Of a DNA stretch of 64,000 nucleotides, positions 1 through 9,864 are shown piece by piece (the first letter of the stretch is position 1; each line of letters opens with the position of its first letter). The stretch is from Styela clava. Taxonomy: Eukaryota > Chordata > Ascidiacea > Stolidobranchia > Styelidae. Under the pieces are notes generated by a model, which was not told the DNA's origin, made no database searches, and was given only the letters and a program-made list of their open reading frames with translations. The position numbers were made by a program, and so were the translations under genes. The stretch covers positions 18,257,703 through 18,321,702 of the forward strand of contig NC_135256.1 of the NCBI RefSeq assembly GCF_964204865.1. Reading direction: 5' to 3'.

Positions 1-156
1 ACTGTAATTGTTTGTATCAATTTTGTTACAAATTCTAAATTGACGAATATGGCATGGCATATCATAAAGATTCCAAATAACTATGACTTCTAGTAATGAG
101 GTATAAAAGTAGTGCTCTATCATACATATAGCAATATTCTTATGTGGGATTTTCAG
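1..156 (+). other. Intron of the ZMYND12-like gene
   Basis: This is AT-rich sequence ending in the acceptor TTTCAG just before the exon at 157. No coding potential is visible. The upstream exon is outside the window. Confidence 0.6.
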
Positions 157-952
157 ATTTATCATGCAAGCTGTGAATGGGATTCTAACCACATCAGAAC
201 TTCTGGTGGATATTTTCATATGGCAAATGTCTTCTTCAGACAAAATAAAATGGACACTGCAGACACTTTATATACACAGGTTTGAAATATTTTCTTGCGA
301 TTCTGTTTCATTTAAAAAAAATGAATGATGTGTTTCAACCTTTTTGTAGGTGGTGGATATTTGGCACAACTTTTTGAAAGACGCCGTTGAGAGGAAAAGG
401 GTATATGAAGAAGAATTGGCAGCTGTCGGACCTTTCGGAAAAACGCAGGACACCGAGAAATACTTGGGTAAAATTTTTACGTCATTACTTAGCATAAATT
501 CAATTTATTTTCAACGCTCTATACAACTCTAGTCTGGTTCCTATTTTAGATGAGGCACAAGAAGCTGAAGCCATACAAATGCTCAGTGCTGTTTTTGATA
601 TTCGAGACCAGTCTTCAAAGCGCCAAGTCAATGCAATTTCAAAAATTTGCCACACGCTATCAAAGTTGTATTATATTTTGGATGATATACCTAGGGTAAG
701 TTCTCAAATTCCAACATATTGTTATGTTCTTGATATCACAGGTAAGCTTCAATGGCAATATTATTTAAAGATTTCAAACATGGGAGCCTTAAAGTGTGAT
801 GTGATCATAGCTTAATGGCAACCAATTTTCTTTCTAAATTTCAGTCAAAAGACTACGGGAGAAAAGCAAAGTCATTGGGAGATCACAGCAAAGAAACGGA
901 AGAATCAACTTCTCTTTTAAATTTTCTGCAATTTTTAGAGGAGGGCCACTAA
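157..952 (+). CDS. ZMYND12: ZMYND12-like TPR/MYND protein, C-terminal part (5' end outside window)
   Basis: Four exons are visible: 157-279, 350-467, 550-695 and 845-952 (stop TAA at 950). Their phases join without error to give the last 164 residues. Landmark strings are IRTSGGYFHMANVF, DTADTLYTQV, LDEAQEAEAIQML and a final block with YGRKAKSL. They line up with what I recall of the C-terminal TPR region of vertebrate ZMYND12, which has matching RTSGGYFHLAN, ADTLYT and LDEAQEAEAI blocks. The MYND zinc finger should be N-terminal and therefore lies outside the window. Known family role: a TPR protein linked to cilia and sperm flagella. AATAAA at 1194 is a plausible polyadenylation signal about 240 bp after the stop. 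The gene converges on the PRXL2B-like gene. Identity rests on remembered family sequence, not on a search. Confidence 0.85.
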
Positions 953-1193
953 GATAATTTTGATTTCAAGACTTACCGTAATATCTAATTGTAAAATTTC
1001 TGTTCAAAAGTATCAGGTTCTAAGCAGCATCAAAGATTCTTCTTACAGACCTCAATGCCCTAGCATTTGCATTTTGCCTCAAAACTGACTTATTAATTTC
1101 TGGATCTCTCTGCCTATTGCGACTCGTTTCTTTAGTTTTATATTCTAACCTGTTTCTCACCAGTTATTTGAATGAAGTACCCCACTTATATCC

Positions 1194-1199
1194 AATAAA
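1194..1199 (+). promoter_or_regulatory. Polyadenylation signal of the ZMYND12-like gene
   Basis: A canonical AATAAA about 240 bp downstream of the stop codon, followed by AT-rich sequence. The spacer 953-1618 to the convergent PRXL2B-like gene contains no other gene that I can see. On the opposite strand, AATAAA at 1286-1281 could serve the PRXL2B-like gene, so the two 3' UTRs would nearly touch. Confidence 0.45.
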
Positions 1200-1618
1200 A
1201 AATAAACTACTAAACTGAGCACTGTATTTTTTAGTTTCTTCTGATAAAGTTTATATGTAATGTATATATATTATTCTGCTTTTATTAATAAATAAACGTA
1301 GAAATGAACGTATATAAATGGTTGCACGGGAGTAGTAGAAATACATTTTTTCATCAGCAGGTCTAGCTTCGTGTTATAAAAGAAAGCGAGCCGAACACTG
1401 GAGGTAGTCTGTCTATTGGTCTTCTTATAATGTACACGCATCTGCATTACACTGAAAAATTTTAAATTGTTGTATTTTTTCAGAAAAGTAGGTAACATAT
1501 TGCAAAGCATGGCAAGATTATTTTTGGCAACAGCAAGTTTTATATGCTAAGCGTTTGTGTATATAAATGCACCATTGATTACAGTAGCACCTTATCATTG
1601 ATCTATTTTCTGAGCACA

Positions 1619-3031
1619 TTAGTCTTTGCTTACTGATGGTCCAGAGTCTTCTGATTTTTCAATCTTTTCTTGAATTCCCAAAGCTTGAAGAATTTTTTCA
1701 TTTTCAACGTGATCTGCGGCACTTTGTTGTTTGAAATTAAATAAAATCTCTTCACCACCTAAGATATACAAAAAAGAATTAAGCTCATACTGAAGCATAC
1801 AATCCACTTTATTACTACTTTGGTATTATTAAAGGTATTTTTCAGATTAAGTAAAAAAATATTCTAAATACTACCCCAGTACAAAAAGCACACTACATCA
1901 ATGACATAGTTTAGTAAATTGGAACCATTGAATTTCCAATTTAACTGAGGTCTTTACCTTTTTTAACAACCAAAACTCCTCCCATCTGCATCAAATCTCC
2001 ACTGAAATTTCCTTTTAATCCTTCTTTGCTAGCTAAATTAGCAAGTTCCCTTGTTTTTGAACTCAAAGCACCTCCAAGAACATTAAACATGTTGTACTTA
2101 TTGTAACCAAGTGCTTTATAACACATTTTCTCTGGATCATAGTATACATCTGAAAAATCCAATTCAAAAATTTTATCCAATATTCGTTTGAAGATGTAAA
2201 TTTATGAAAAAATGATTTGCAACAAAGGAAGGATAAAAAAGCATACACTTAGAATTTGTATTCGAAAAGTTAACATTGCAGAACTTTCCATTTCTTTATT
2301 TCACTTCAGAAATAGCAAATTCAACCTATAGCCTACAACTTCTAGAAATTTTTTAACAGATTCACTTTTCAATTAAATAAAATTGTATAAGGCAATGGAA
2401 CGTCAAAAAATTCACCCACAAGTAGAAACATATTAATTACCTCCATCCAGGTGCTTTGCTTCATAAAATTCTTTGGAACCCAGTTCCTCAGGGCCAATTC
2501 CGATCAATTTAATATCGTGTTTATCTAGAATTGGTCTCAGTTTGCTAATTTGTCTGGCAAGGTACTGACACACAGGACAACCAAATCGACGAATAAAGCA
2601 CAAAACTGCAGTATTTTCTTTCCATAATGACTGGATTTCTATAGTCTGGGAATACAGGAATATATGATATTTAATGTTTAGTAACGAATAAATCTGTCTG
2701 TCTGCTAAAAATAAACTTATTAGTGAATTTGCAAGTTGATATAGGCTACAAATGTGAGACAATCAAAAAACTACCGTAGACTACTGGACTAAAGTTAGAA
2801 CTGTAGAAAGAGGGCACTTGACTTTCGTATTCTTGCAAGAGCGCTAAGAATAATGTCTACTGCCCTACTAAACCACAGTTTTCGTCCACTATAATTAGCT
2901 CGTTAAAGGAACATTTGCACTAGAAAGATACCGGTAATCTGCAATACATTAAACAAAATTACCTCTCCATTGGGCACCTTCTTTAGGGCGTTTGAAGCAA
3001 TTTTCTTCAGTAAGTCCATATCTGCAGACAT
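1619..3031 (-). CDS. PRXL2B: PRXL2B-like prostamide/prostaglandin F synthase (peroxiredoxin-like)
   Basis: Four exons on the minus strand: 3031-2963, 2645-2441, 2149-1958 and 1758-1619. All borders are GT/AG with matching phases (0, 1, 1). They give 201 aa, against about 198 for vertebrate PRXL2B (FAM213B). The thioredoxin-like fold carries the redox motif RRFGCPVCQ (C46, C49). Later blocks LIGIGPEELG, YYDPEKMCYKALGY, GNFSGDLMQMGG and ILQALGI match the family. Known role: NADPH/thioredoxin-dependent reduction of prostaglandin H2 or prostamide H2 to the F form, in the cytosol. Start: ATG at 3031 is chosen because it gives the family length. An in-frame ATG at 3211 would add 60 residues with a hydrophobic run, somewhat like the anchored N-terminus of PRXL2A, but it may only be open 5' UTR. 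Confidence 0.87.
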
Positions 3032-3239
3032 GTTTTGACGATTCGATCTGAAAAATAGCTGGGAAAGCTTCAACATTGACTGGTAACTTAGTGAGACAAC
3101 AAAGAACAGAATGATTACGGTTACGTCGCCTGCAAATCGAACCTTATCCATAAAAATCATGATTATGCAACATGAGCAGTCGGGCGTGTCAATGTAAATA
3201 TCGAATTTCATAAATAAAGCATAAAGTGCGGAGTCACCA

Positions 3240-4652
3240 TCTGCGCTCCGGAGCCAACGTGTAATGAGAAAATTATCGATTACGTAACGAATTACGTAAA
3301 ATTAGATTATACTATAGGGAGACAAGTGTGTCTTAGGGATAAAGACTGTTCACCCTAATATTCAAAGTTCGATTCCCACGTTATTAATTTCACGTGTTAT
3401 GGAATGTGACTCCAATCTGGATTCCCTCAGACGATAATAAGCACACGATGATGATTGTCGAATTGTTGTATATTATTGAAAAGATGCACGATCCAAATAC
3501 AGATAAAATTGTATACACTTAATTCCTAATGCAGTAAGATTACGGTCAGATCCAAGTCATAAATCGAGTGAACAAGAAAAGCACAATATTATAGAGCATT
3601 CTCGGCAGACCGGAAACGATACGTTATCAAATTGGTCGAAACGAGAAAGGCAATACATGGAGCGAATGCATTATCGCTGTTGCGAAACATAATGCGGCCT
3701 AGTTTGTGAAATATTACATGCTATTAATATGAAAGGGTAAAATACATTATAATCCATAGTTACACAATGCACATTCGCTACACAATTCCCCCTCGACAGT
3801 AAAAAAAATTAACTTGGTAATTTTTTAAATTTTGTAGTCCGGTCGCCGAGAGATGAAAGTCTAAAAACAAAAAAACACGAATCAATAAAAGGTACGATAT
3901 GATGAATAATGGCTAAGATATACGAGAGAATATACGTCGTTTACGAGGGCACGAAATACGAGAGAGAAGAAAAAAAATTAAAATACAAGAAAAAAAATTC
4001 AAAGGGTCTCCGTGGTGCTTCGAAATGTTTAACATTTGAAAATAAAATTGTAACGATACATTGAAAAAAAATGGCGACGATGTACCGGAAGGGACACCCT
4101 AAAATGTAAAACGGTTCTGATGTTTAATGCAGAGACTGAGAATGGAAAAAAAATGGCGGTTTCGTTCTAAAGATTGCATTGAAGTTGATTAGATGTTTAA
4201 GGTCGTAAAATTGATGTTAGAGGTAACTTGGAAAAATAATAAGGAAGAAAAACCCTGAAAATTGAATAATGAGTGATTTGAAGAATTATTGAACCATTGA
4301 ATCCTTGAGATTGAACCTGAATCAAATTCTGTATGAGGTAAAAGAACTCATGGTATCTAAAAACAACAATTGATTAGTAACAAGTAAATACACACAAAAG
4401 AAATAAGAATACGCAAAATTTTTATTTTGATGGTTTTGTAATATTTATATTTTTATAGTAAGGTGTTTTTATGTTTATGATGGATAATAATAAGAGAAAA
4501 GATAATAAAATACAAGACGATTAAATTGATAAAATGAAAATAAGTAATAGCGAAGCGATACATTGCGAGTTACACACTATATTCCATTCGCAACGCGCGT
4601 CGCAATCGAGTTTACTTAATAGGGTGTGGATAATTCGAAAGGTTTGTTACGG
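3240..4652. other. AT-rich spacer with possible LTR-like end
   Basis: No coding exon is seen here. On the minus strand, a purine run GAGGGGGAAT near 3798-3789 is followed by TGTGTAGCG, the arrangement of a polypurine tract followed by an LTR start. A second LTR copy is not visible, so the limits cannot be set. A tRNA B-box-like AGTTCGATTCC occurs near 3366 without a convincing cloverleaf around it. Confidence 0.25.
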
Positions 4653-5240
4653 TCAAACTTTTGATTCCATTTGAGCTTGGGTGCTCGCATCTGAGAAGTT
4701 GCTAGCACTTTCTATATCTTCCGCGTCAATTTCGACATCGGATATCTGGTGTATTTCTTCTTGTTCGTCGAATTGTACTACGGGTTGTCGTTGAATATTG
4801 AGAAGTCGTTGTATCGGCTGGAACAATCCATTTGTTAATGCATTGCGAATTGTAACTCGGCAGTTTGGCAAACTTTGAAAAATGAAATATCCTATGTACA
4901 GGAGAGAGAGAATGGGTATAACAAATAATGCGTAAATAAGGCAAAATCCTATGACGTAATTCCATGCTGAGCTCTTAACTCGCAAGAGCCAGGCAAATAT
5001 GTTGCCATTGACGGCTTTTTGAATACCGTCTTCCAGTGTAGTGATATCAATAGTTTCTGCAGAGGTTCGTCCTCCTTTGTAATCGTCATTCAGTTTGTTG
5101 AGTTCCGAAATTGTAACTAAAAGGTCGTCCATGCTTGTAGCGGAAATTTCCTCTTCATTTGCTAAAATTTCTTCGAGAAATGAGCTGTAATCTTGTGTAG
5201 ATGGGTCGTCAAAGGTTGTATACAGTGAGGGGTATAGCAT
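4653..5240 (-). CDS. Orphan ORF, possible envelope-like C-terminus of a retroelement
   Basis: An open frame of 195 aa without introns. The first 90 residues are acidic and probably helical. Residues about 96-121 form one strong membrane span with an aromatic, leucine-rich core. A tail of about 70 residues follows, basic at first and then acidic and Ser-rich. The layout (outer helical stalk, one membrane span, short inner tail) is that of the transmembrane end of errantivirus-type envelope-like proteins. A possible polypurine tract lies about 850 bp further in the same direction. I see no gag, protease, reverse transcriptase or integrase nearby, so if it is a retroelement it is a remnant. It could equally be a single-exon host membrane protein. 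No specific family is recognised. Confidence 0.35.
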   Translation of the reverse strand: MLYPSLYTTFDDPSTQDYSSFLEEILANEEEISATSMDDLLVTISELNKLNDDYKGGRTSAETIDITTLEDGIQKAVNGNIFAWLLRVKSSAWNYVIGFCLIYALFVIPILSLLYIGYFIFQSLPNCRVTIRNALTNGLFQPIQRLLNIQRQPVVQFDEQEEIHQISDVEIDAEDIESASNFSDASTQAQMESKV

Positions 5241-6864
5241 TCGCTACAATACTAGGCTTTTTGCGACGGATCTTAAAATATTTTACTTAATCAAACGAAA
5301 AAATGCTTCAACAATCTGTTAGGTTTTCGTTAGTGCATGTGTAGTATTATGCCGTGGTCAAAATCTATTAAAGGGCCTAAACGAGTTCATGGTGAACTTC
5401 GAGGCCGAACCTAACAAGCCAAAAGTTTAATTTACAAAATATACAAAATTGGCATCTTCAAAGTGGAGCATTGCGTCACAATTGATAATGACGACACAGG
5501 CCTTCATAACCCATATCTATCATATGAAATGCTACTTGCGTTGAATTTGTACGTCAAATACTGAAACCTTGGATGAATTCGTAAAAGAAAATTTTAAGAG
5601 TTAAACCGTAGTAGTATGTATTTACGGTTAAACATCTAAATAATATGACGTAATAATTTAATTGGTAGTCGTCGTCATGTCACGTCATAATTTATTTTCA
5701 AATAATTTTTTTTCGATATTATGCTGCTGTGCCTATATACCCATATCTATCTGCCTGCCTATATACCTGGCAATCCCCCTTCTGTTATCAGTACTCTCTC
5801 GGTTCAATTTATATTTTTCAATTTCGATCATTATAAATAACATATTGAAGAACTAGTTAGTATTATTTGATGTCGTTTCACGTTATCTGCTGCTGAAATC
5901 AATAATTACGATGTCGCTGAATCTGACACGATGAATCGACAGTCTTTCGTGACCCCTGTTAAATATATATTTACGGTTAAATTGCATTCGCGATGTTGTA
6001 TGTCTGTCTGTTTTTCAATTGATGTATGTATATATATGATTTATTTGTTCAATTGCACGCTGAACCTACAAATCCGAGAATCCACGAATAGAGCTCACAT
6101 TTTACATTTACACTAAAGATTTGAAGAAATCTCAATATACGCGATACGTTAACGTTCTCCCAACGACTAACATACCGCGTTCTCCTAAAACGGAATAAAC
6201 GGAAGTTTTCTCTAATAAACTTCTTTCGGAGCCGAAAAAGATGTGCCTTTTTTGAAATAAGGTTGAAAAAAAAACTAATAGAATTGTTTTCGATGTGAAG
6301 TATAGATTTTTGCGTGTTTTTGATAATATATGTCTGCGCAGACTAGAATGACTCTTTTTGATTTATTGTTGCTGCACTTTTTCCGGTACAGCATCAAACG
6401 ACATATATATTGTTAAATTGGCCAGAAGTTATCTTTAAGTTTCATTTAAAGTTTCTCTGGTAGTTTTGCAAGTTTTCCTTTGGGACAAATTCTCGCAAAC
6501 AACTCCTGCCACTTCTTTCAAAAGTTAACTCGAATTCTATTGAACAGCAGAAATTGTAATAGAATTCAGCCCACAGCTGGTCAATTCATAATATCTTGGT
6601 TTGAAATTAGTTTGAGTTCATTGAAACATTGGTACTACCTGTAGTAGTATATATTTACGGTACTACTATCAATTTCCAGAGATGAATATTTGAAACGAAT
6701 CGACAGACGAACATAATCAATTCACACGATCCAATTGGCTTATAGTAAAATAGCGCTCCCGGCGTTTTGCCCTTTCGCTGTCAACTTAGAAGCAGTTATC
6801 AGATTGACAATTACTTGCAAGCTTGTGACGTTTCGACGTGTGGAGGATAAAATAGGAAAACAAA
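5241..6864. other. Intergenic spacer before the cyclophilin pair
   Basis: AT-rich, with no supported exon. The motif GTAGTAGTATRTATTTACGG occurs near 5608 and 6639, with a shorter relative near 5957. The 6639 copy is followed by TACTACTAT, so it can form an 8-bp stem. The last 150 bp should hold the promoter of the first cyclophilin, but no clear TATA element stands out. Confidence 0.4.
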
Positions 6865-7533
6865 ATGAGGGACATGTGCATTCTTTTTATTGCCTGTATC
6901 AGTTTTGTGACAGTTCAATTCACCTACAGCACGAAAGATCCACTTGTAACAGATTTGGTGTATTTCGATGTTACCATTGGCAAAGAAGAAGCGGGAAGGA
7001 TAGTGTTTGGTCTTTTTGGAAAAGTTGTTCCAAAAACAGCTGAAAATTTTTTACGACTAGCAGTTCATGACAAAGGATACGGATATACTGGTAGCAGATT
7101 TACTAAAATTCATAAGACGTACAGTATCATTGGTGGATCCTTTACTCATGGAGATACCAAAGGAGGAATTAGTTGGTTTGGTGCTCCATTTGAATGTGAA
7201 AATTATGATCTACGCCATTATGGCCCTGGCTGGGTCAGTATGGCAAGTGTCGGTAGAGGCGATCTGGGATCACAATTTCATATCATTACTGAAGAACTTT
7301 ACGGAATGAGAGCATGGTTTGATAAAAGATACGTTGTTTTTGCAGCAGTTGTGTACGGTATGGATTTAGTTCTCAAAATAGAAAATATGGAAACGTATGG
7401 CATGATTCCTACTACACCAGTCGTTGTAAAGAAATCTGGAACTTTAAAACTTAAAAAGCCCTTTAGAGTTGAAAGAGAATATATTACAGACGATATCGTT
7501 TCGTGGCTAGGGGAGAAATTATGGGATAACTAA
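6865..7533 (+). CDS. Secreted cyclophilin-type peptidyl-prolyl isomerase, diverged (copy 1)
   Basis: An intronless gene of 222 aa. Residues 1-22 are a hydrophobic signal peptide. The rest is a cyclophilin fold of the secreted cyclophilin B type (VYFDVTIG, IVFGLFGKVVPKTAENF, GWVSMAS, GSQFHIIT). Compared with cyclophilin A numbering, the catalytic Arg55 is Lys, Phe60 is Tyr, Gln63 is Ile, Phe113 is His and His126 is Tyr; a Trp remains near position 121 after a short insertion. Isomerase activity is therefore doubtful. The C-terminus has no KDEL-type retention signal, so secretion is likely. AATAAA lies a few bases after the stop (7535-7540). Copy 2 starts 168 bp downstream in the same direction, which points to tandem duplication. 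Being intronless, the pair may descend from a retrocopy. Confidence 0.92.
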   Translation: MRDMCILFIACISFVTVQFTYSTKDPLVTDLVYFDVTIGKEEAGRIVFGLFGKVVPKTAENFLRLAVHDKGYGYTGSRFTKIHKTYSIIGGSFTHGDTKGGISWFGAPFECENYDLRHYGPGWVSMASVGRGDLGSQFHIITEELYGMRAWFDKRYVVFAAVVYGMDLVLKIENMETYGMIPTTPVVVKKSGTLKLKKPFRVEREYITDDIVSWLGEKLWDN

Positions 7534-7700
7534 AAATAAATTACAACACTAAATTGTCTCGGGGCTACACTGTAGTAACGTACTTGGTTGACACGTTTTT
7601 TCTAGCCTGCGGCTGTCTCACGTCGAATCAAATTATGGTGTAGACTTCGCATACAACAACGCTGCAACCTACGCAGGCTTGGTGGGTGTTTTGGTAGAAA

Positions 7701-8375
7701 ATGAAGTTTATTACTGCTGTTCGTGTGCACTGTTTTCAAATACTATTATATGTATTTATATTTATTGTGGGATCTTACGGAGCAAAAAATCCAATAGTCA
7801 CCGATAAAGTGTTTCTAACTATAGCAATAGATGGTGAAACTGTGGGTGACATCGTAATTGGTCTCTTTGGAGAGATTGTACCAAAGACGGTAAGAAATTT
7901 TAAAGAGCTTGCTTCTCATAAAAATGGTTTTGGATATCGTGGGTCTAGATTTCATCGAGTTGATAAATTTTACTACATCCAAGGTGGATCTTTTAAATAT
8001 GGGAATATCACTGGAGGCACAAGTATATATGGAAGGTATTTTGAAACCGAGAACCTCAAGCTGAAGCATTACGGCCAGGGTTGGGTAAGCATGGCTAACT
8101 CCGGCCCAGACAGAAATGGATCTCAGTTCTATATTGTAACGTACCAACTGGAACTTTTTGACAATAAAAATGTGGTTTTTGGTAAAGTTTTAAGGGGAAT
8201 GCCAATAGTAAAAATGATTCAATCTTTGGAACAGGGAAGCGCGAAGCCTCCGAGCAAACCATGCATTATTGTGAATTCAGGAACAATAGAAGTTGAAAAG
8301 CCTTTTCCTGTTTCCAAAACAGGTTCACCAGACAGAGATCCTGTTTCTTTAAAAAGTGTTCATTCTGAATTATAA
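7701..8375 (+). CDS. Secreted cyclophilin-type peptidyl-prolyl isomerase, diverged (copy 2)
   Basis: An intronless gene of 224 aa. A signal peptide covers about residues 1-27 (basic start, then LLYVFIFIVGSYG). The cyclophilin domain is closer to consensus than in copy 1: FHRVDKFYYIQGGSF keeps Arg55 and Gln63, and SMANSGPDRNGSQF keeps Ala101. Phe60 and Phe113 are both Tyr, Trp121 (cyclosporin contact) is Leu, Leu122 is Phe and His126 is Asn. This predicts weak cyclosporin binding and altered catalysis. The tail is Ser/Pro-rich and has no retention signal. It shares the opening pattern (K-N/D-P-x-V-T-D-x-V) with copy 1, which supports local duplication. Confidence 0.93.
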   Translation: MKFITAVRVHCFQILLYVFIFIVGSYGAKNPIVTDKVFLTIAIDGETVGDIVIGLFGEIVPKTVRNFKELASHKNGFGYRGSRFHRVDKFYYIQGGSFKYGNITGGTSIYGRYFETENLKLKHYGQGWVSMANSGPDRNGSQFYIVTYQLELFDNKNVVFGKVLRGMPIVKMIQSLEQGSAKPPSKPCIIVNSGTIEVEKPFPVSKTGSPDRDPVSLKSVHSEL

Positions 8376-9864
8376 CATAGTAAACTGCATTTATAAATAT
8401 ATATACTCTGTATCTCAAAATTAGAGGAATATTATTCGAGTACCCGTGTGTGTTTCAATTTTGATATAAAAATTACAAACAAATGATACAATATGAGGTT
8501 TGGACACCAAAAACCTCACCTGACTACTGGTCAGTAACGTGAGGATTTTAGCTGATGAATGGAGAGGATAAGTATAAGCGTATTTGTGGTATATATATCA
8601 AAAATGTCTCGAACTGTACTATTTGTTGCTTCAAATCCAGCTCTTTGGATTTGAAGTTATAATTTAACTTCCATAACAAACGAAATTTCAGCGTTTCATG
8701 AGACCCCATACTCGAATGAACAATGCTTCATTGATAGTGCCGTGAAATGCTCTAGTTGTCTACTTCATCAAAATATCTTAAAATTAATATATTGTCGGAT
8801 GGATTTCCCTACTCCGGTCAGAATCTTTTAATCTATATTACCAGTATTGTTGAGTCTCATTCACCATTTTACTACAAAGTTTATTGAATGAATAAAACGA
8901 AAATGTTGCACAATAGTAAAAAAGTAACGGATATTTCGTGAAATGTTCTCCGATGACATGTAAAGGTTATTTTTAAAACCTGAAAAATGTTTAAAACCTG
9001 AATATATCATTTTCATTATTAAATTTCTGATCATTCTTGCACTTGTCAAGATTTCGAATAGATTATATTATTTTCATTATTCCATTGATTTCTTGTGATC
9101 GTTTTTTCTGGGCATAGTTTGCTCTTGCATCGACTATGTCTATCTTCAAAAACAACCAATTTAATTAATAATGGTCACTAAATTTAAAATCAAATGATCC
9201 TGGCACCAAAGCCAAACATTGGTTTGTTTTGGCATCCTAACAATTTGTAAAATGGTTAATTCGTCATTATACAGTCAAAGCCTATTTGATGATAAAATCA
9301 TAATAAAAATGTAAGGAGCGTTTCACAACTAAATCTCTGCAAAGGATATAATTTAGATTGGACCGAAGATATTTTCTGTTAGAAATTGCACCCGTTTGAC
9401 TACAGTTTACGCGCATAATAAATTAAGACACAGATAATGAGAGAGAAAAAAAAAACAATATATACAATTCAAGTCTGTCAAATGAAGACTTTTAGGCAGT
9501 TATGTGAATTTAAGTGTATGCAAGATGAGGACCAATCTTAATCATAATATTAAACCTATAGGATCGCATATTCAAAGATTTTCCCAACAAGTATTTGTAC
9601 CAGAGAATAATTTGGTAGCATTCTGCTGTTAATAATCATATACTACTGGCAGCGTCTTTTGAAAATATCTCAACGGGTTACATAATGTCGAGCTGGAATT
9701 CTTACCAAGTTTTGTTTAGGAGACGAGCAGGGTATTGTCAGAAAACTACGGTGTCGTAATCTTCCGATAAGCACTAGAGACCCTTTGGAAACCTTAACGT
9801 TGGCACCTATGCATAATCTATCAAATAGCACAAATTGATTACAGATTTGCCCACTCATGGTTTA
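8376..9864. other. Intergenic and 3' flank between cyclophilin 2 and the YWTD receptor
   Basis: I see no exon. A small inverted repeat GAGGTTT...AAACCTC with a 9-nt loop lies near 8494-8516, downstream of the second cyclophilin. The rest is AT-rich and should include the 3' UTR of the minus-strand receptor that ends at 9865. Confidence 0.4.

Noticed and set aside
3320..3385. tRNA-like stretch with AGTTCGATTCC
   Set aside because: Only the B-box-like part is convincing. The acceptor and D stems do not pair.
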